The translations under genes and the position numbers were made by a program. The notes below the pieces were generated by a model. It saw nothing but the letters and a program-made list of their open reading frames with translations, had not been told where the DNA came from and searched no databases. A stretch of 64,000 nucleotides of DNA from Holophagales bacterium (GTDB lineage Bacteria; Acidobacteriota; Thermoanaerobaculia; Multivoradales; Multivoraceae). Shown piece by piece: positions 28,117-36,586 of this stretch. Where the stretch lies: assembly GCA_009845425.1 (NCBI GenBank), contig VXZQ01000002.1, forward strand, positions 124,001 to 188,000, given 5' to 3'. How positions within the stretch are numbered: position 1 is the stretch's first letter; each line of letters starts with the position of its first letter.

Positions 28117-28395
28117 ATGATTCGGAGCTTCAGGAACCGGCCGACACAGCGCTTTTTCGGGGGAAAACGCGTCGCCGCCTTCCAAGGCTTCGCCGACCAG
28201 GCAACGCGTCGTCTCACCCTGCTCGACAACGCAGAGTCGTTGCGGGATCTGGCCGCCTTACCCAGCAACAGGCTGGAGTCACTCAGAGGCGACCGGACCG
28301 GCGAGTTCAGCATCCGGATCAACCGACAGTGGCGAGTCTGCTTCCGGTGGGACGATGAGGGGCCGTACGATGTCGAGATCGTCGACTACTACTAG
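28117..28395 (+). CDS. higB: HigB/RelE-type mRNA-interfering toxin
   Basis: The 92-aa protein is of the plasmid-maintenance-killer family: MIRSFRNRPTQRFF, ATRRLTLLDNAESLRDL, SNRLESLRGDRTGEFSIRINRQWRVCFRW and the terminal DVEIVDYY are all standard. HigB toxins cleave mRNA on the ribosome. The length is typical. The gene has no clear ribosome site and starts shortly after the palindrome at 28081. The stop overlaps the ribosome site of higA, the usual toxin-first order of higBA. Confidence 0.92.
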   Translation: MIRSFRNRPTQRFFGGKRVAAFQGFADQATRRLTLLDNAESLRDLAALPSNRLESLRGDRTGEFSIRINRQWRVCFRWDDEGPYDVEIVDYY

Positions 28396-28408
28396 GAGGG
28401 ACGGCGGA

Positions 28409-28714
28409 ATGACGCCAAGAAACAGAATGAGGCCGGTCCATCCTGGTGAGATCCTGCGGGAGGAGCTCGATGAGCTTGGAATGTCGGCGAACGCTCTGTC
28501 GAAGGCGCTGGACGTGCCGGTGAATCGCGTCACGGCCATCCTCAACGGTCAGCGCGGCGTCACCGCAAACACCGCGTTGCGCCTGGCGCGCTACTTCGGC
28601 ACGACGCCCCAACTCTGGCTGAACCTCCAGAAGACCTGGGAACTCCGTCGCGCGGAGATCGAGGCCGGTCGCCACATTGCCGAGAAGGTCAAGCCCCGGC
28701 AGACAGTGGCCTAG
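28409..28714 (+). CDS. higA: HigA antitoxin, XRE-family
   Basis: The 101-aa antitoxin carries the HigA signature RPVHPGEILREELDELGMSANALSKALDVPVNRVTAILNGQRGVTANTALRLARYFGTTPQLWLNLQ, i.e. a helix-turn-helix of the XRE class. It neutralises HigB and would repress the operon through the palindrome at 28081-28095. The ATG at 28409 is chosen because AGGAGG at 28394-28399 lies 9 nt before it; a longer frame to 28355 lies inside higB. The gene converges on msrP with only 11 nt between stops. Confidence 0.93.
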   Translation: MTPRNRMRPVHPGEILREELDELGMSANALSKALDVPVNRVTAILNGQRGVTANTALRLARYFGTTPQLWLNLQKTWELRRAEIEAGRHIAEKVKPRQTVA

Positions 28715-28725
28715 GCGCGAACGCC

Positions 28726-29823
28726 CTACCGAGCGACCTGGCCCGTCCGCAGCGCGCGCTGCATCGTCGTTGGCTCGTCGGGATAGAGCTTGGCGACGTA
28801 CTCGCCATAGCCGTTGAAGATCGGCGTGTCGAACGGCTGGCTGTTGTGCAGCCAGTGCGACGTCGCCTGACTCCAGCGCGGGTGCGGGATGTTCGGGTTC
28901 ACGTTCGAGAGGTACCCGTACTCGTGCGGCTGGATCTGCCAGAAGATCTTCGGCTCCTCGGCCACGAACTCGATCTTGACGATCGACTTCGCGCTCTTGT
29001 AACCGTACTTCCAGGGCACCGCGAGCCGGAGCGGCGCACCGTGCTGCTTGACCAGAGGCTCGCCGTAGATGCCGGTCGCCACGAAGGCGAGTTCGTTCAT
29101 CGCCTCATCCAGCCTCAGGGCTTCGAAGTAAGGCCACTGGTACCAGTGGGCCTCCCGGACGCCCGGCATCTCGTCCCGCTTGAGAGCGGTGAAGAAACGC
29201 ACATGCTTGGCCGACGACTTGGGCGCAGCCTTCTCGATCAGCTTGCTGAGCGGGAAGCCGCTCCAGGGCACGTTCATCGCCCAGCGCTCGACGCAGCGGA
29301 AGTGGTACAGACGCTCCTCGTGCTCGAAACCGAAGATGTCGTCCAGATCGAGCGTCATCGGGTTGTCGCACAGGCCCGTGACCTCGACCTTCCACGGCTC
29401 GACGGTGAACTTGCCGGCGAACTTCCACACCGGGCCGCCACGGCCGGGCAGGAACTCGTAGAAGTTGTTGTGGCTGCCGGCCGCCTCGCGCGGCGTCAGG
29501 TCGCCGCCGACGCTCTCGGGCGGACCCGCGAACTTCGTGTTGCGCTTGGGGCGCGCGCTGAGCTCGGCGCCGTAGATGTCGGGCCGCTCGAGGGCCGGCT
29601 TCAGCTTGTCCTCGATCGGAGGCGCCGGAGGCGGCGCCGGCACCTGCTGGCGGAGACGGAACTGGGCAGCCAGGGGCGACGCGCCGGCGATGCCGACGGC
29701 GGCCGCGGCCACGAACTTGCGCCGGTCCATGTAGACCTCCCGCGGCGTCGCCTCAAGGCTCGGAAGCGCGACACCGGAGTCGGAGGGGAGGTATCGGGCG
29801 CGGTCGTACTTTCTGATCCACAT
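28726..29823 (-). CDS. msrP: MsrP-type protein-methionine-sulfoxide reductase catalytic subunit (molybdopterin)
   Basis: The 365-aa protein is the periplasmic Mo-molybdopterin subunit that repairs oxidised methionines. The N-terminus has the family's leader: SLEATPREVYMDRRKFVAAAAVGIAG, with the twin-arginine DRRKF of a Tat signal. The Mo-ligand cysteine is in YHFRCVERWAMNVPWSG, and GGPVWKFAGKF, PWKYGYKSAKSIVKIEF and HPRWSQATSHWL are conserved. ATG at 29821-29823 gives a family-length protein; the longer frame upstream is only the opposite strand of other coding. The membrane heme partner MsrQ is not next to it, which is unusual. Confidence 0.92.
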   Translation of the reverse strand: MWIRKYDRARYLPSDSGVALPSLEATPREVYMDRRKFVAAAAVGIAGASPLAAQFRLRQQVPAPPPAPPIEDKLKPALERPDIYGAELSARPKRNTKFAGPPESVGGDLTPREAAGSHNNFYEFLPGRGGPVWKFAGKFTVEPWKVEVTGLCDNPMTLDLDDIFGFEHEERLYHFRCVERWAMNVPWSGFPLSKLIEKAAPKSSAKHVRFFTALKRDEMPGVREAHWYQWPYFEALRLDEAMNELAFVATGIYGEPLVKQHGAPLRLAVPWKYGYKSAKSIVKIEFVAEEPKIFWQIQPHEYGYLSNVNPNIPHPRWSQATSHWLHNSQPFDTPIFNGYGEYVAKLYPDEPTTMQRALRTGQVAR

Positions 29824-29855
29824 CGCATTGGATCCGAACGGGACGGGCAGAGTCG

Positions 29856-31100
29856 CTATTCCGCTCGGAGTTTCCTCCTGTTCTCCTGCGCTCCGCGGCC
29901 GGGCGCTACGTTCAAGCCTACCAGCCGGGCGCCGCCCCACCACGCGTTCGGCGTGACCCTCCGCCCGCGCCCGCTCAGGCGGTCGAGCCAGAGGGCGAGC
30001 CGGCGCAAGGGGGTGCCCGCCATCCACCGCCAGATCCGGCTGAGACGTTTGGAGTAGTCCCGGTTGTAGGGGCAGACCCGTACGCAGATGGAGCAGTCGG
30101 TGTTCTGGTTCGACCAGAACCGGAAGCACTTCTCGGCGTCCGTCGTCCACTTCCTGACGCCGCGGATGTTGGAGATGTTGTAGACGCGGTCCGACGGCGC
30201 GTCCATCGCGATGGCCTTCGGCGGGCACGCATCCGAACACGCGCGGCACACTTCGCAGGTTTCGAGCACTCCGAAGCGCCGCGGACGGTCGTGCGCCAGC
30301 GGCATGTCGGTGAAGATCTTTCCGAGCCGCACCCGGGGGCCGAACTCCCTGGTGATCAGCAGACCGTGACGGCCGTACTCGCCCAGCCCCGCCTTGATCG
30401 CGAGCGGAATCGCCAGGGCCGTGTCGTTCATCGTCGGCACCGCGGCGTAACCCATGTTCAGGATGTACTGGGCGATCGCGAGCAGCACCACGGTGTCGCT
30501 GCTGTAACCGACCCCCGTCGCCGTGCCGCTGAGGGCCGACGGCACGGTCTGCACCAGCTTCCGGTCCATCGCCTGCGCGATGACGACGACGTTCCCGAGA
30601 TCGCCCGGGAGCTCCTGCGGCTTCTCCGTCTCCGTTTCTCTCGAGTACGCGTGCGTGTACACCCAGCGCTCGTCATACCCGGTGATGCCGATCAGGTCGG
30701 CGCCCAGCGCGCGGGCGGCCGTCTTGAGATCGACGGCGAGTCGAGCGGCGAGGATCTCCTCCGGTTCGTCGTTCTCGTCCGGCGGACCCGGACCGTCCCG
30801 GAGCACCGTGTAGGGGTCGAGGAAGCCTTCGCGACGGTCGGCGCCTTCCCTGAACTCGGCGAAGAGATCGGTGACGTGCCAGGAAGCGTTGCGAAGCGCG
30901 TAGTCGCGCCGCGTGAAGCCCTCGACCGGGCGCCACCGCAGCTCCGGCGTGCGGTACGTCTCATAAAACATGTCCGAGCGGGAGGTCCTCACCTCGGGGT
31001 CCCAGAACGAACGGCAGAAGACGTCGTCCTTCTGCGAGAAGCGCTCGAAACCCTCGCCTACCTCGAACCCCGCTTCGGCATCGCTGACGGGGCGTTCCAT
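29856..31100 (-). CDS. Reductive-dehalogenase-domain 4Fe-4S protein
   Basis: The 414-aa protein matches the RdhA-type catalytic domain: ARALGADLIGITGYDERWVYTHAYSRE, VVVIAQAMDRKLVQTVPS, AQYILNMGYAAVPTMNDTALAIPLAIKAGLGEYGRHGLLITREFGPRVRLGKI (spread ~190-250), then two cluster motifs, CEVCRACSDACP and CFRFWSNQNTDCSICVRVCP. The domain normally binds a corrinoid cofactor. Unlike respiratory RdhA it has no Tat signal and there is no RdhB anchor, so it is probably soluble and cytosolic; QueG-like or other corrinoid reductase roles cannot be excluded. ATG at 31098-31100 lies 5 nt after the otsA stop on the same strand. Confidence 0.75.
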   Translation of the reverse strand: MERPVSDAEAGFEVGEGFERFSQKDDVFCRSFWDPEVRTSRSDMFYETYRTPELRWRPVEGFTRRDYALRNASWHVTDLFAEFREGADRREGFLDPYTVLRDGPGPPDENDEPEEILAARLAVDLKTAARALGADLIGITGYDERWVYTHAYSRETETEKPQELPGDLGNVVVIAQAMDRKLVQTVPSALSGTATGVGYSSDTVVLLAIAQYILNMGYAAVPTMNDTALAIPLAIKAGLGEYGRHGLLITREFGPRVRLGKIFTDMPLAHDRPRRFGVLETCEVCRACSDACPPKAIAMDAPSDRVYNISNIRGVRKWTTDAEKCFRFWSNQNTDCSICVRVCPYNRDYSKRLSRIWRWMAGTPLRRLALWLDRLSGRGRRVTPNAWWGGARLVGLNVAPGRGAQENRRKLRAE

Positions 31101-31105
31101 GCGCG

Positions 31106-32503
31106 TCAGTCCAGGGCCTCGATGAACTGCGCCGCCCACTCGTGGACGGAATGCCGGCGCACGACCTCGCGCATCGCCTTCATCCGTCGCGCCCCGTCCT
31201 CCGGGTCGAGGGTGATCGCCTGCTCGATCGTCGCGGCCATCGCGTTCACGTCGTGCGGGTTCACGAGTAGGGCGTCCGGCAGCTCGGCGGCCGCGCCCGC
31301 GAATTCGCTCAGCACGAGCACGCCGTCGTCCTCGAGCCGGGTGGCGACGTACTCCTTGGCAACCAGGTTCATCCCGTCGCAGAGCGGCGTCACCAGCATC
31401 ACGTCCGCGACCAGGTAGAAGGCGATCAGTTCCTCGAACGGCAGGTTGCGCCGGAAGTACTGCACAGGCACGACGCCAAGTTCGCCGTACTCCCCATTGA
31501 TCTGGCCGACGAGTTCCTCGACGTCGCGGCGCAGGATCTGGTACTCCGAGATGCGCTCCCGGCTCGGCACGGCGACCTGGACCATCACCGCATCGCGGAT
31601 CGACCGGTCCTCGCGCCCCAGCCACTCGAGGAACGCCTTGAGCCGGAGGTCGATTCCCTTCGTGTAGTCCAAGCGGTCGACGGAGAGGATGATCTTGCGG
31701 CCGCGGCGAAGCTGCTGGAGTTGCTCGGCCCGCTCCCGGATCTCGGGCGACAGCGCCGCATTCGCGTAGCGGTCCGTGTCGATGGAGATCGGGAAAGCGC
31801 CGACGCGAATGTCGCGCCCCTGGTAGTGGATCGTCTCGCCCTGAGGCTCCGCCTCGATTAGTCGATCCGCGAGCCGCGTGAAGTTGTAGGCGCCGGCCGG
31901 GGTCTGGAAGCCGATCACGTCGGCGCCCAGCAGGCCCTCCAGTACCGCCCGCCGCCACGGCAGGCGCAGGAACAGTTCGATCGGCGGGAACGGAATGTGA
32001 AGGAAGAAGCCGGAGCTGACGTCCGGCCGCAGCTCGCGGAGCATCCGGGGCACGAGCTGCAGGTGGTAGTCCTGGATCCACACCCGGCCCCCGGGCGCGG
32101 TGCGGCGCGCGGCCTCCTCGGCGAAGCGCCGGTTGACCGCGACGTAGGGGTTCCACCAGTGGCGGTGGTACTCGGGCGGCCGCACGGCATCGTGGTACAG
32201 CGGCCACAGGGTCGAGTTGCACATCCCCTGGTACGAGCCGGCCACCTCGACCTCCGACAGCGGCACCGCCACGTTCAGGATGCCCTCGTGCCGGAACGGC
32301 TCCGGCGCGTCGTCGGCTCCACCGGTCCAACCGACCCAAGACCCGCCCGCCTCGCGGACGATCGGCGACAGGGCGCTGACGAGGCCGCCCGGGCTCTGCG
32401 CCCAGCCCAGTTCGCCATCGACTTCCTCGCGACGCACCGGGAGGGTGTTCGCGACGATCACAAGCTCCGACTGCTGAGCAGCCGGCACATTCTGGGAACC
32501 CAT
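31106..32503 (-). CDS. otsA: Trehalose-6-phosphate synthase
   Basis: The 465-aa GT20 enzyme makes trehalose-6-phosphate from UDP-glucose (or another NDP-glucose) and glucose-6-phosphate. Diagnostic segments are LVIVANTLPVRR, SPGGLVSALSP, WIQDYHLQLVPRMLRELRPD, FFLHIPFPPIELF, SVDRLDYTKGIDLRLKAF and the donor-binding TPLCDGMNLVAKEYVA. Its ATG (32501-32503) lies in the centre of a 16-bp palindrome. The frame stays open to 33247 but that part is only the reverse of otsB. It is divergent from otsB, with 39 nt between the start codons. Confidence 0.95.
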   Translation of the reverse strand: MGSQNVPAAQQSELVIVANTLPVRREEVDGELGWAQSPGGLVSALSPIVREAGGSWVGWTGGADDAPEPFRHEGILNVAVPLSEVEVAGSYQGMCNSTLWPLYHDAVRPPEYHRHWWNPYVAVNRRFAEEAARRTAPGGRVWIQDYHLQLVPRMLRELRPDVSSGFFLHIPFPPIELFLRLPWRRAVLEGLLGADVIGFQTPAGAYNFTRLADRLIEAEPQGETIHYQGRDIRVGAFPISIDTDRYANAALSPEIRERAEQLQQLRRGRKIILSVDRLDYTKGIDLRLKAFLEWLGREDRSIRDAVMVQVAVPSRERISEYQILRRDVEELVGQINGEYGELGVVPVQYFRRNLPFEELIAFYLVADVMLVTPLCDGMNLVAKEYVATRLEDDGVLVLSEFAGAAAELPDALLVNPHDVNAMAATIEQAITLDPEDGARRMKAMREVVRRHSVHEWAAQFIEALD

Positions 32504-32510
32504 GGGTTCC
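32495..32510. promoter_or_regulatory. 16-bp perfect palindrome over the otsA start codon
   Basis: GGAACCCATGGGTTCC reads the same on both strands, with the otsA ATG at its centre, in the very short divergent otsA/otsB interval. A protein bound here could block otsA initiation or transcription. No regulator gene is adjacent, so operator function is a guess. Confidence 0.4.
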
Positions 32511-32542
32511 AGTATCGTAAGGGATCTCGGAGGCTCTCCCGT

Positions 32543-33346
32543 GTGAACCAGAAAGCGCATCCTCCGAACGTCGCATGGGACCTCCTGAAAGCGGGTTCCG
32601 AGGTGCCCCCGCCGGCGTCGTGGGCGCTGTTCCTGGATGTCGACGGCACGCTGATCGAGATCGCGGACGCACCCGACGCGGTCCACGTCGACGAGCATGT
32701 CGGCGGCCTGCTGACGCGCCTTAGCGAAGGTCTCGACGGTGCGCTGGCGCTTGCCAGCGGACGCCCCCTGGACGTTCTCGACCGCTTCTTCGCGCCGCTG
32801 GAGCTGCCGGCGGCCGGGCTGCACGGCCTGGAACGCAGGTCCGCCGACGGCCACGTGAACCGGACGGACGGAGCCGCCGCGCTCGGCCCGGCCCGCCGCG
32901 AACTGGAGCGTTTCGCCGCCGCGCACCCCGGCACGCTGCTCGAGGACAAGTCGGCGACCCTGGCGCTCCACTACCGGCGTGCCGCCGACGCCGAGGCCGC
33001 CGCCCGCGAGGCGATGGCACATGTGCGCACCGCGCTCGGTTCCGGCTACCGGGTCCAGGAGGGCAAGATGGTGCTGGAGCTCAAGCCCCATCGCCCGAAC
33101 AAGCGCACCGTGGTCGAGGACTTCATGACCGAAGCGCCGTTTCGCGGCCGGGTGCCGCTGTTCATCGGCGACGACATCACCGACGAGGAAGGATTCGAAG
33201 CCGCGCAGAGGGCCGGGGGCGCCGCGATCGTCGTCGGCCTGGACCAAGGGAGCGGCCGCACCAGCGCCGCGAGATACGGCCTCGGCGGCGTGCCCGAGCT
33301 ACATCACTGGCTGGAAGCTCTGTGCAGACGTCTCGAAGTCCGATGA
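32543..33346 (+). CDS. otsB: Trehalose-6-phosphate phosphatase
   Basis: The 267-aa HAD-family phosphatase removes phosphate from trehalose-6-phosphate. HAD motif I is LFLDVDGTLIEI, the cap and substrate region includes LASGRPLDVLDRFF and GLHGLERR, the conserved lysine lies in LELKPHRPNKRTVVEDF, and motif IV is FIGDDITDEEGF. GTG at 32543 is supported by GGAGG (32529-32533), 9 nt upstream; the open frame before it is the reverse of otsA. The TGA overlaps the ATG of the GH15 gene (ATGA), so the two are coupled. Confidence 0.94.
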   Translation: MNQKAHPPNVAWDLLKAGSEVPPPASWALFLDVDGTLIEIADAPDAVHVDEHVGGLLTRLSEGLDGALALASGRPLDVLDRFFAPLELPAAGLHGLERRSADGHVNRTDGAAALGPARRELERFAAAHPGTLLEDKSATLALHYRRAADAEAAAREAMAHVRTALGSGYRVQEGKMVLELKPHRPNKRTVVEDFMTEAPFRGRVPLFIGDDITDEEGFEAAQRAGGAAIVVGLDQGSGRTSAARYGLGGVPELHHWLEALCRRLEVR

Positions 33347-35139
33347 CGGGCGGGGCGTCCAGGCCGCTCGACGGGGGGGTGATCGGGAATTGCGGCTTTG
33401 GCGCGCTGATCGATCCGCGCGGCCGCATCTGCTGGACCTGCCTGCCCCACTTCGACGGCGACCCTGTCTTCCACTCGCTTCTGGGCGGTGCGGACGAGCA
33501 GGACCCGGAGGCCGGCGGTTTCTTCGACGTGCTGCTCGAGGGGTTCCGGGAGAGCGAGCAGCAGTACATCGAGAACACGGCGATCCTGGTGACGACGCTC
33601 CGTGACGGCAACGGCGCCGCGGTCCGGATCACGGACTTCGCGCCCCGGTTCGAGCAGTTCGGTCGCTCCTTCCGGCCGACGATGATCATCCGCACGATCG
33701 AACGAGTCGCCGGCGAACCCCGCATCCGCATCCGGCTGCGGCCGCGCTTCGACCACGGCTCGCGCCGCCCCGAACTGACGCGTGGCAGCAACCACATCCG
33801 CTACGTCGGGCCGGATCTGACGCTCCGGTTGACCACCGACGCGCCGGTCTCGCTGATCACCGACGAGATCTCCTTCGTCCTGGAGCAGCCTCTCACCCTG
33901 CTGCTCGGGCCGGACGAGAGCCTGACCGAGCCCGTGGACTCCGTGGCGCGAGAGTTCCGGAGCCGGACGGAAACCTGGTGGCGCGAGTTCGTGCGTCACC
34001 TGGCCGTGCCCTTCGAATGGCAGGAGGCGGTGATCAGGGCCGCGATCACGCTTCAGCTCTGCAGCTTCGAGGAGACCGGGGCCGTACTCGCGGCGATGAC
34101 GATGTCGATTCCCGAGGCGCCGGACAGCGGGCGCAACTGGGACTACCGCTTTTGCTGGCTGCGGGACTCCCACTTCGTCGTCCAGGCGCTCAACCGCCTG
34201 GGCGCCACCCGCACGATGGAAGGCTACCTCGGCTACATCACGAACCTCGCCGCGGCCGCCGAGGGCGGCGTGCTGCAGCCGGTCTACGGGATCAAGTTCG
34301 AGCGGGAACTCACCGAACGCACCGTCGACGGCCTGCCGGGCTACCGCGGCATGGGGCCGGTACGAGTCGGCAATGACGCCTGGCGCCAGCTCCAGAACGA
34401 CAGCTACGGCAGCGCGATCCTCTCTGTCACCCAGAGCTTCTTCGACAGGCGGCTGGTCAAGCCCGGCAACCGGCGCGTCTTCGGCTGGCTCGAGCAGCTC
34501 GGCGACCAGGCGGCAGGCCTGTTCGACCAGCCCGATGCCGGCCTCTGGGAGTTCCGGCAACGGAGCGCCGTCCACACCTTCTCGAGCGTCATGTGCTGGG
34601 CCGCCTGCGACCGCCTGGCGCGCATCGCAAGGGTCCTCGGCCTCACCGACCGCGACACGCACTGGACGAACCGCGCCGTTTCCATCCGACGGCACATCCT
34701 CGAGAACGCCGAGACCGGAGGCCGCCTCGCCGCCACCCTCGACGGCGAAGGAATCGACGCCAGCCTGCTGCTTCTCCACGACCTCGGCTTCCTCGACGCC
34801 GAAGACCCACGCTTCGCGGCCACCGTCGAATCCCTCGAATCGCTCCGCTCAGGCCACAACTTCTTCCGCTACAGGGAGGACGACTTCGGCGCCCCGGCCA
34901 CGTCCTTCGCCGTGTGCAGCTTCTGGTACATCGACGCGATCAACGCCCTCGGCCGCCGCGAGGAAGCTCACGAACTCTTCGAGCAGATGCTCGAACGGCG
35001 CAACCCGGTGGGACTCCTCTCCGAGGATCTCGATCCGGAGACCGGTGAACTCTGGGGCAACTTCCCCCAGACCTACTCCATGGTCGGGCTGATCAACTCG
35101 GCGCTACGGCTCAGCCGCCCCTGGAGCGAGGCGTTCTAG
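33343..35139 (+). CDS. GH15 glycoside hydrolase (glucoamylase/trehalase-like)
   Basis: The 598-aa protein has an N-terminal beta-domain starting GGVIGNCGFGALIDPRGRICWTCLPHFDGDPVF and an (alpha/alpha)6 GH15 catalytic domain with NWDYRFCWLRDSHFVVQALN and the acidic segment DAGLWEFRQRSAVHTFSSVMCWAACDRLARIA (~395-430). WIEDLDP-like SEDLDPETGELWGNFPQTYSMVGLINSA closes the domain. GH15 includes glucoamylases, glucodextranases and bacterial trehalases. Direct coupling to otsB makes trehalose the likely substrate, so the locus would hold both synthesis and breakdown. No signal peptide is seen, suggesting a cytosolic enzyme. Confidence 0.85.
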   Translation: MTGGASRPLDGGVIGNCGFGALIDPRGRICWTCLPHFDGDPVFHSLLGGADEQDPEAGGFFDVLLEGFRESEQQYIENTAILVTTLRDGNGAAVRITDFAPRFEQFGRSFRPTMIIRTIERVAGEPRIRIRLRPRFDHGSRRPELTRGSNHIRYVGPDLTLRLTTDAPVSLITDEISFVLEQPLTLLLGPDESLTEPVDSVAREFRSRTETWWREFVRHLAVPFEWQEAVIRAAITLQLCSFEETGAVLAAMTMSIPEAPDSGRNWDYRFCWLRDSHFVVQALNRLGATRTMEGYLGYITNLAAAAEGGVLQPVYGIKFERELTERTVDGLPGYRGMGPVRVGNDAWRQLQNDSYGSAILSVTQSFFDRRLVKPGNRRVFGWLEQLGDQAAGLFDQPDAGLWEFRQRSAVHTFSSVMCWAACDRLARIARVLGLTDRDTHWTNRAVSIRRHILENAETGGRLAATLDGEGIDASLLLLHDLGFLDAEDPRFAATVESLESLRSGHNFFRYREDDFGAPATSFAVCSFWYIDAINALGRREEAHELFEQMLERRNPVGLLSEDLDPETGELWGNFPQTYSMVGLINSALRLSRPWSEAF

Positions 35140-35148
35140 AGTCACCCC

Positions 35149-35850
35149 ATGAACGTCGACCAACTCCACCTCCACGAAGAGCTCCTGCTCCTCGCCCTGC
35201 ACGACACGAAGGGCACCCTGGGCGGCGCCCACACGAGCATCGGACTCGGCGGCGCCATAGCGGCCGAGTTGCTGCTCCAGGAGCGCATCCGCATCGACGA
35301 ATCGCGCCGCTGGCGCAAGTTGGTCGAGGTCCGCGACAGCCGCCGCACCGACGACTCGATCCTCAACGAGTGCCTGAAGAGAATCCGGTCCGCCAAGCGG
35401 CGCGCCTCGATCCAGACCTGGATCACACGCTTCTCCTCCATGAGGAAGCTCCACCACCGGGTCGCCGAACAACTCTGCGCGCGGCGCATCCTGCGGGCGG
35501 ACGAGCAGGAGATCCTGCTCATCTTCAAGCGGCGCGTCTTCCCGGAGATCGACCCGGGGCCGGAACGGGAGATCATCGAGCGCCTGCGCGCCGCGATCTT
35601 CAGCGACGAGCGGGAGGTCGAACCGCGGACCGTCGTCCTGGCCGCGCTCGCCCACGCGGTGGGTCTACTGAATCCGACCTTCGGCCGCGGAGAACTGAGG
35701 CCCCGCAAAGCTCGTCTGAAGAGCCTCGTGAAGGGCGACGTCATCGGCCGCGCCACCGCGGGTGCCGTCGAAGCGGCCCAGGCTGCCGTCATGGCGGCGG
35801 CCGTCATGCCCGCCATCATCGCCTCCTCGACCTCTTCGAACTCCGGCTGA
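35149..35850 (+). CDS. GPP34-family (GOLPH3-like) phosphoprotein
   Basis: The 233-aa protein matches the GPP34 family: LHEELLLLALHDTKGTL, GLGGAIAAELLLQERIRI, RRTDDSILNECLKRIRSAKR and FKRRVFPEIDPGPEREIIERLRAAIF fall in the family order. Eukaryotic members bind phosphatidylinositol-4-phosphate on Golgi membranes; bacterial members are uncharacterised. The alanine-rich C-terminus (AAQAAVMAAAVMPAIIA) could be a membrane-contacting helix. It is 9 nt after the GH15 stop and 2 nt before the methyltransferase gene. Confidence 0.82.
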   Translation: MNVDQLHLHEELLLLALHDTKGTLGGAHTSIGLGGAIAAELLLQERIRIDESRRWRKLVEVRDSRRTDDSILNECLKRIRSAKRRASIQTWITRFSSMRKLHHRVAEQLCARRILRADEQEILLIFKRRVFPEIDPGPEREIIERLRAAIFSDEREVEPRTVVLAALAHAVGLLNPTFGRGELRPRKARLKSLVKGDVIGRATAGAVEAAQAAVMAAAVMPAIIASSTSSNSG

Positions 35851-35852
35851 CC

Positions 35853-36584
35853 TTGCCCAAGCTCTACGCTGAAGTCGCGCCCTGGTGGCCGCTGATCTCG
35901 CCGCCCGAGGAGTACGAAGAGGAAGCCGGCATCTACTGCCGACACCTGCTCGAAGCGTGCGACGCCGCTCCCCGGACCGTCCTTGAACTCGGCAGCGGCG
36001 GCGGCCACAACGCCTCCCACCTCAAGGCGCACTTCGAGATGACCCTTGTCGACCTGTCGCCCGGCATGCTGGCGATGAGCCGGCAGCTCAACCCCGAGTG
36101 CCGGCACGTCGAGGGCGACATGCGGACAGTCCGGCTCGACCGGACGTTCGACTGCGTCTTCGTCCACGACGCGATCGACTACATGACGACGCTCGAGGAC
36201 CTGCGCGCCGCCATCGAGACCGCCTGGGTCCACTGCCGGCCCGGCGGCGCCGCCCTCTTCGCGCCCGACCACCTGCGCGAGAACTTCCAGCCCAGCACCG
36301 ACTGCGGCGGTTGCGACGGAGAGGACCGCAGCGCCCACTACCTCGAGAACACGTGGGACCCGGACCCCGGGGACACGATGATCACGACGGACTACGCCTT
36401 CGTGCTGCGCTCGAAGGACGGCAGCGTCGAGGTCGTGCACGACCGTCACGTCACGGGCCTCTTCCGCCGCTCCGACTGGCTCCGTCTGCTGACGGACGTG
36501 GGGTTCGAAGCCGAAGCCGTGCCGTGCGACCACTCGGAGATCGAGCCGGGCGAGTACGAGCTGCTCGTCTGCAAACGGAGGTAA
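35853..36584 (+). CDS. Class I SAM-dependent methyltransferase
   Basis: The 243-aa protein begins LYAEVAPWWPLISPPEEYEEEA, typical of small-molecule methyltransferases, then shows motif I VLELGSGGGHNASHL, the acidic strand TLVDLSPGMLAMSRQ, GDMRTVRLDRTFDCVFVHDAIDYM and the late LLTDVGFEAEAV. The methyl acceptor cannot be inferred. The start is taken as TTG at 35853, two bases after the GPP34 stop; the longer frame upstream is only a shadow of that gene. It is followed with 2 nt spacing by the outer-membrane protein gene. Confidence 0.85.
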   Translation: MPKLYAEVAPWWPLISPPEEYEEEAGIYCRHLLEACDAAPRTVLELGSGGGHNASHLKAHFEMTLVDLSPGMLAMSRQLNPECRHVEGDMRTVRLDRTFDCVFVHDAIDYMTTLEDLRAAIETAWVHCRPGGAALFAPDHLRENFQPSTDCGGCDGEDRSAHYLENTWDPDPGDTMITTDYAFVLRSKDGSVEVVHDRHVTGLFRRSDWLRLLTDVGFEAEAVPCDHSEIEPGEYELLVCKRR

Positions 36585-36586
36585 CC

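Noticed and set aside
31101..32672. Upstream extension of the reductive-dehalogenase frame across otsA
   Set aside because: Homology begins at the ATG at 31100; the upstream part is otsA read in another frame.
32504..33247. Upstream extension of the otsA frame across otsB
   Set aside because: The GT20 domain starts at ATG 32503; the extension is the reverse of otsB and has no family similarity.
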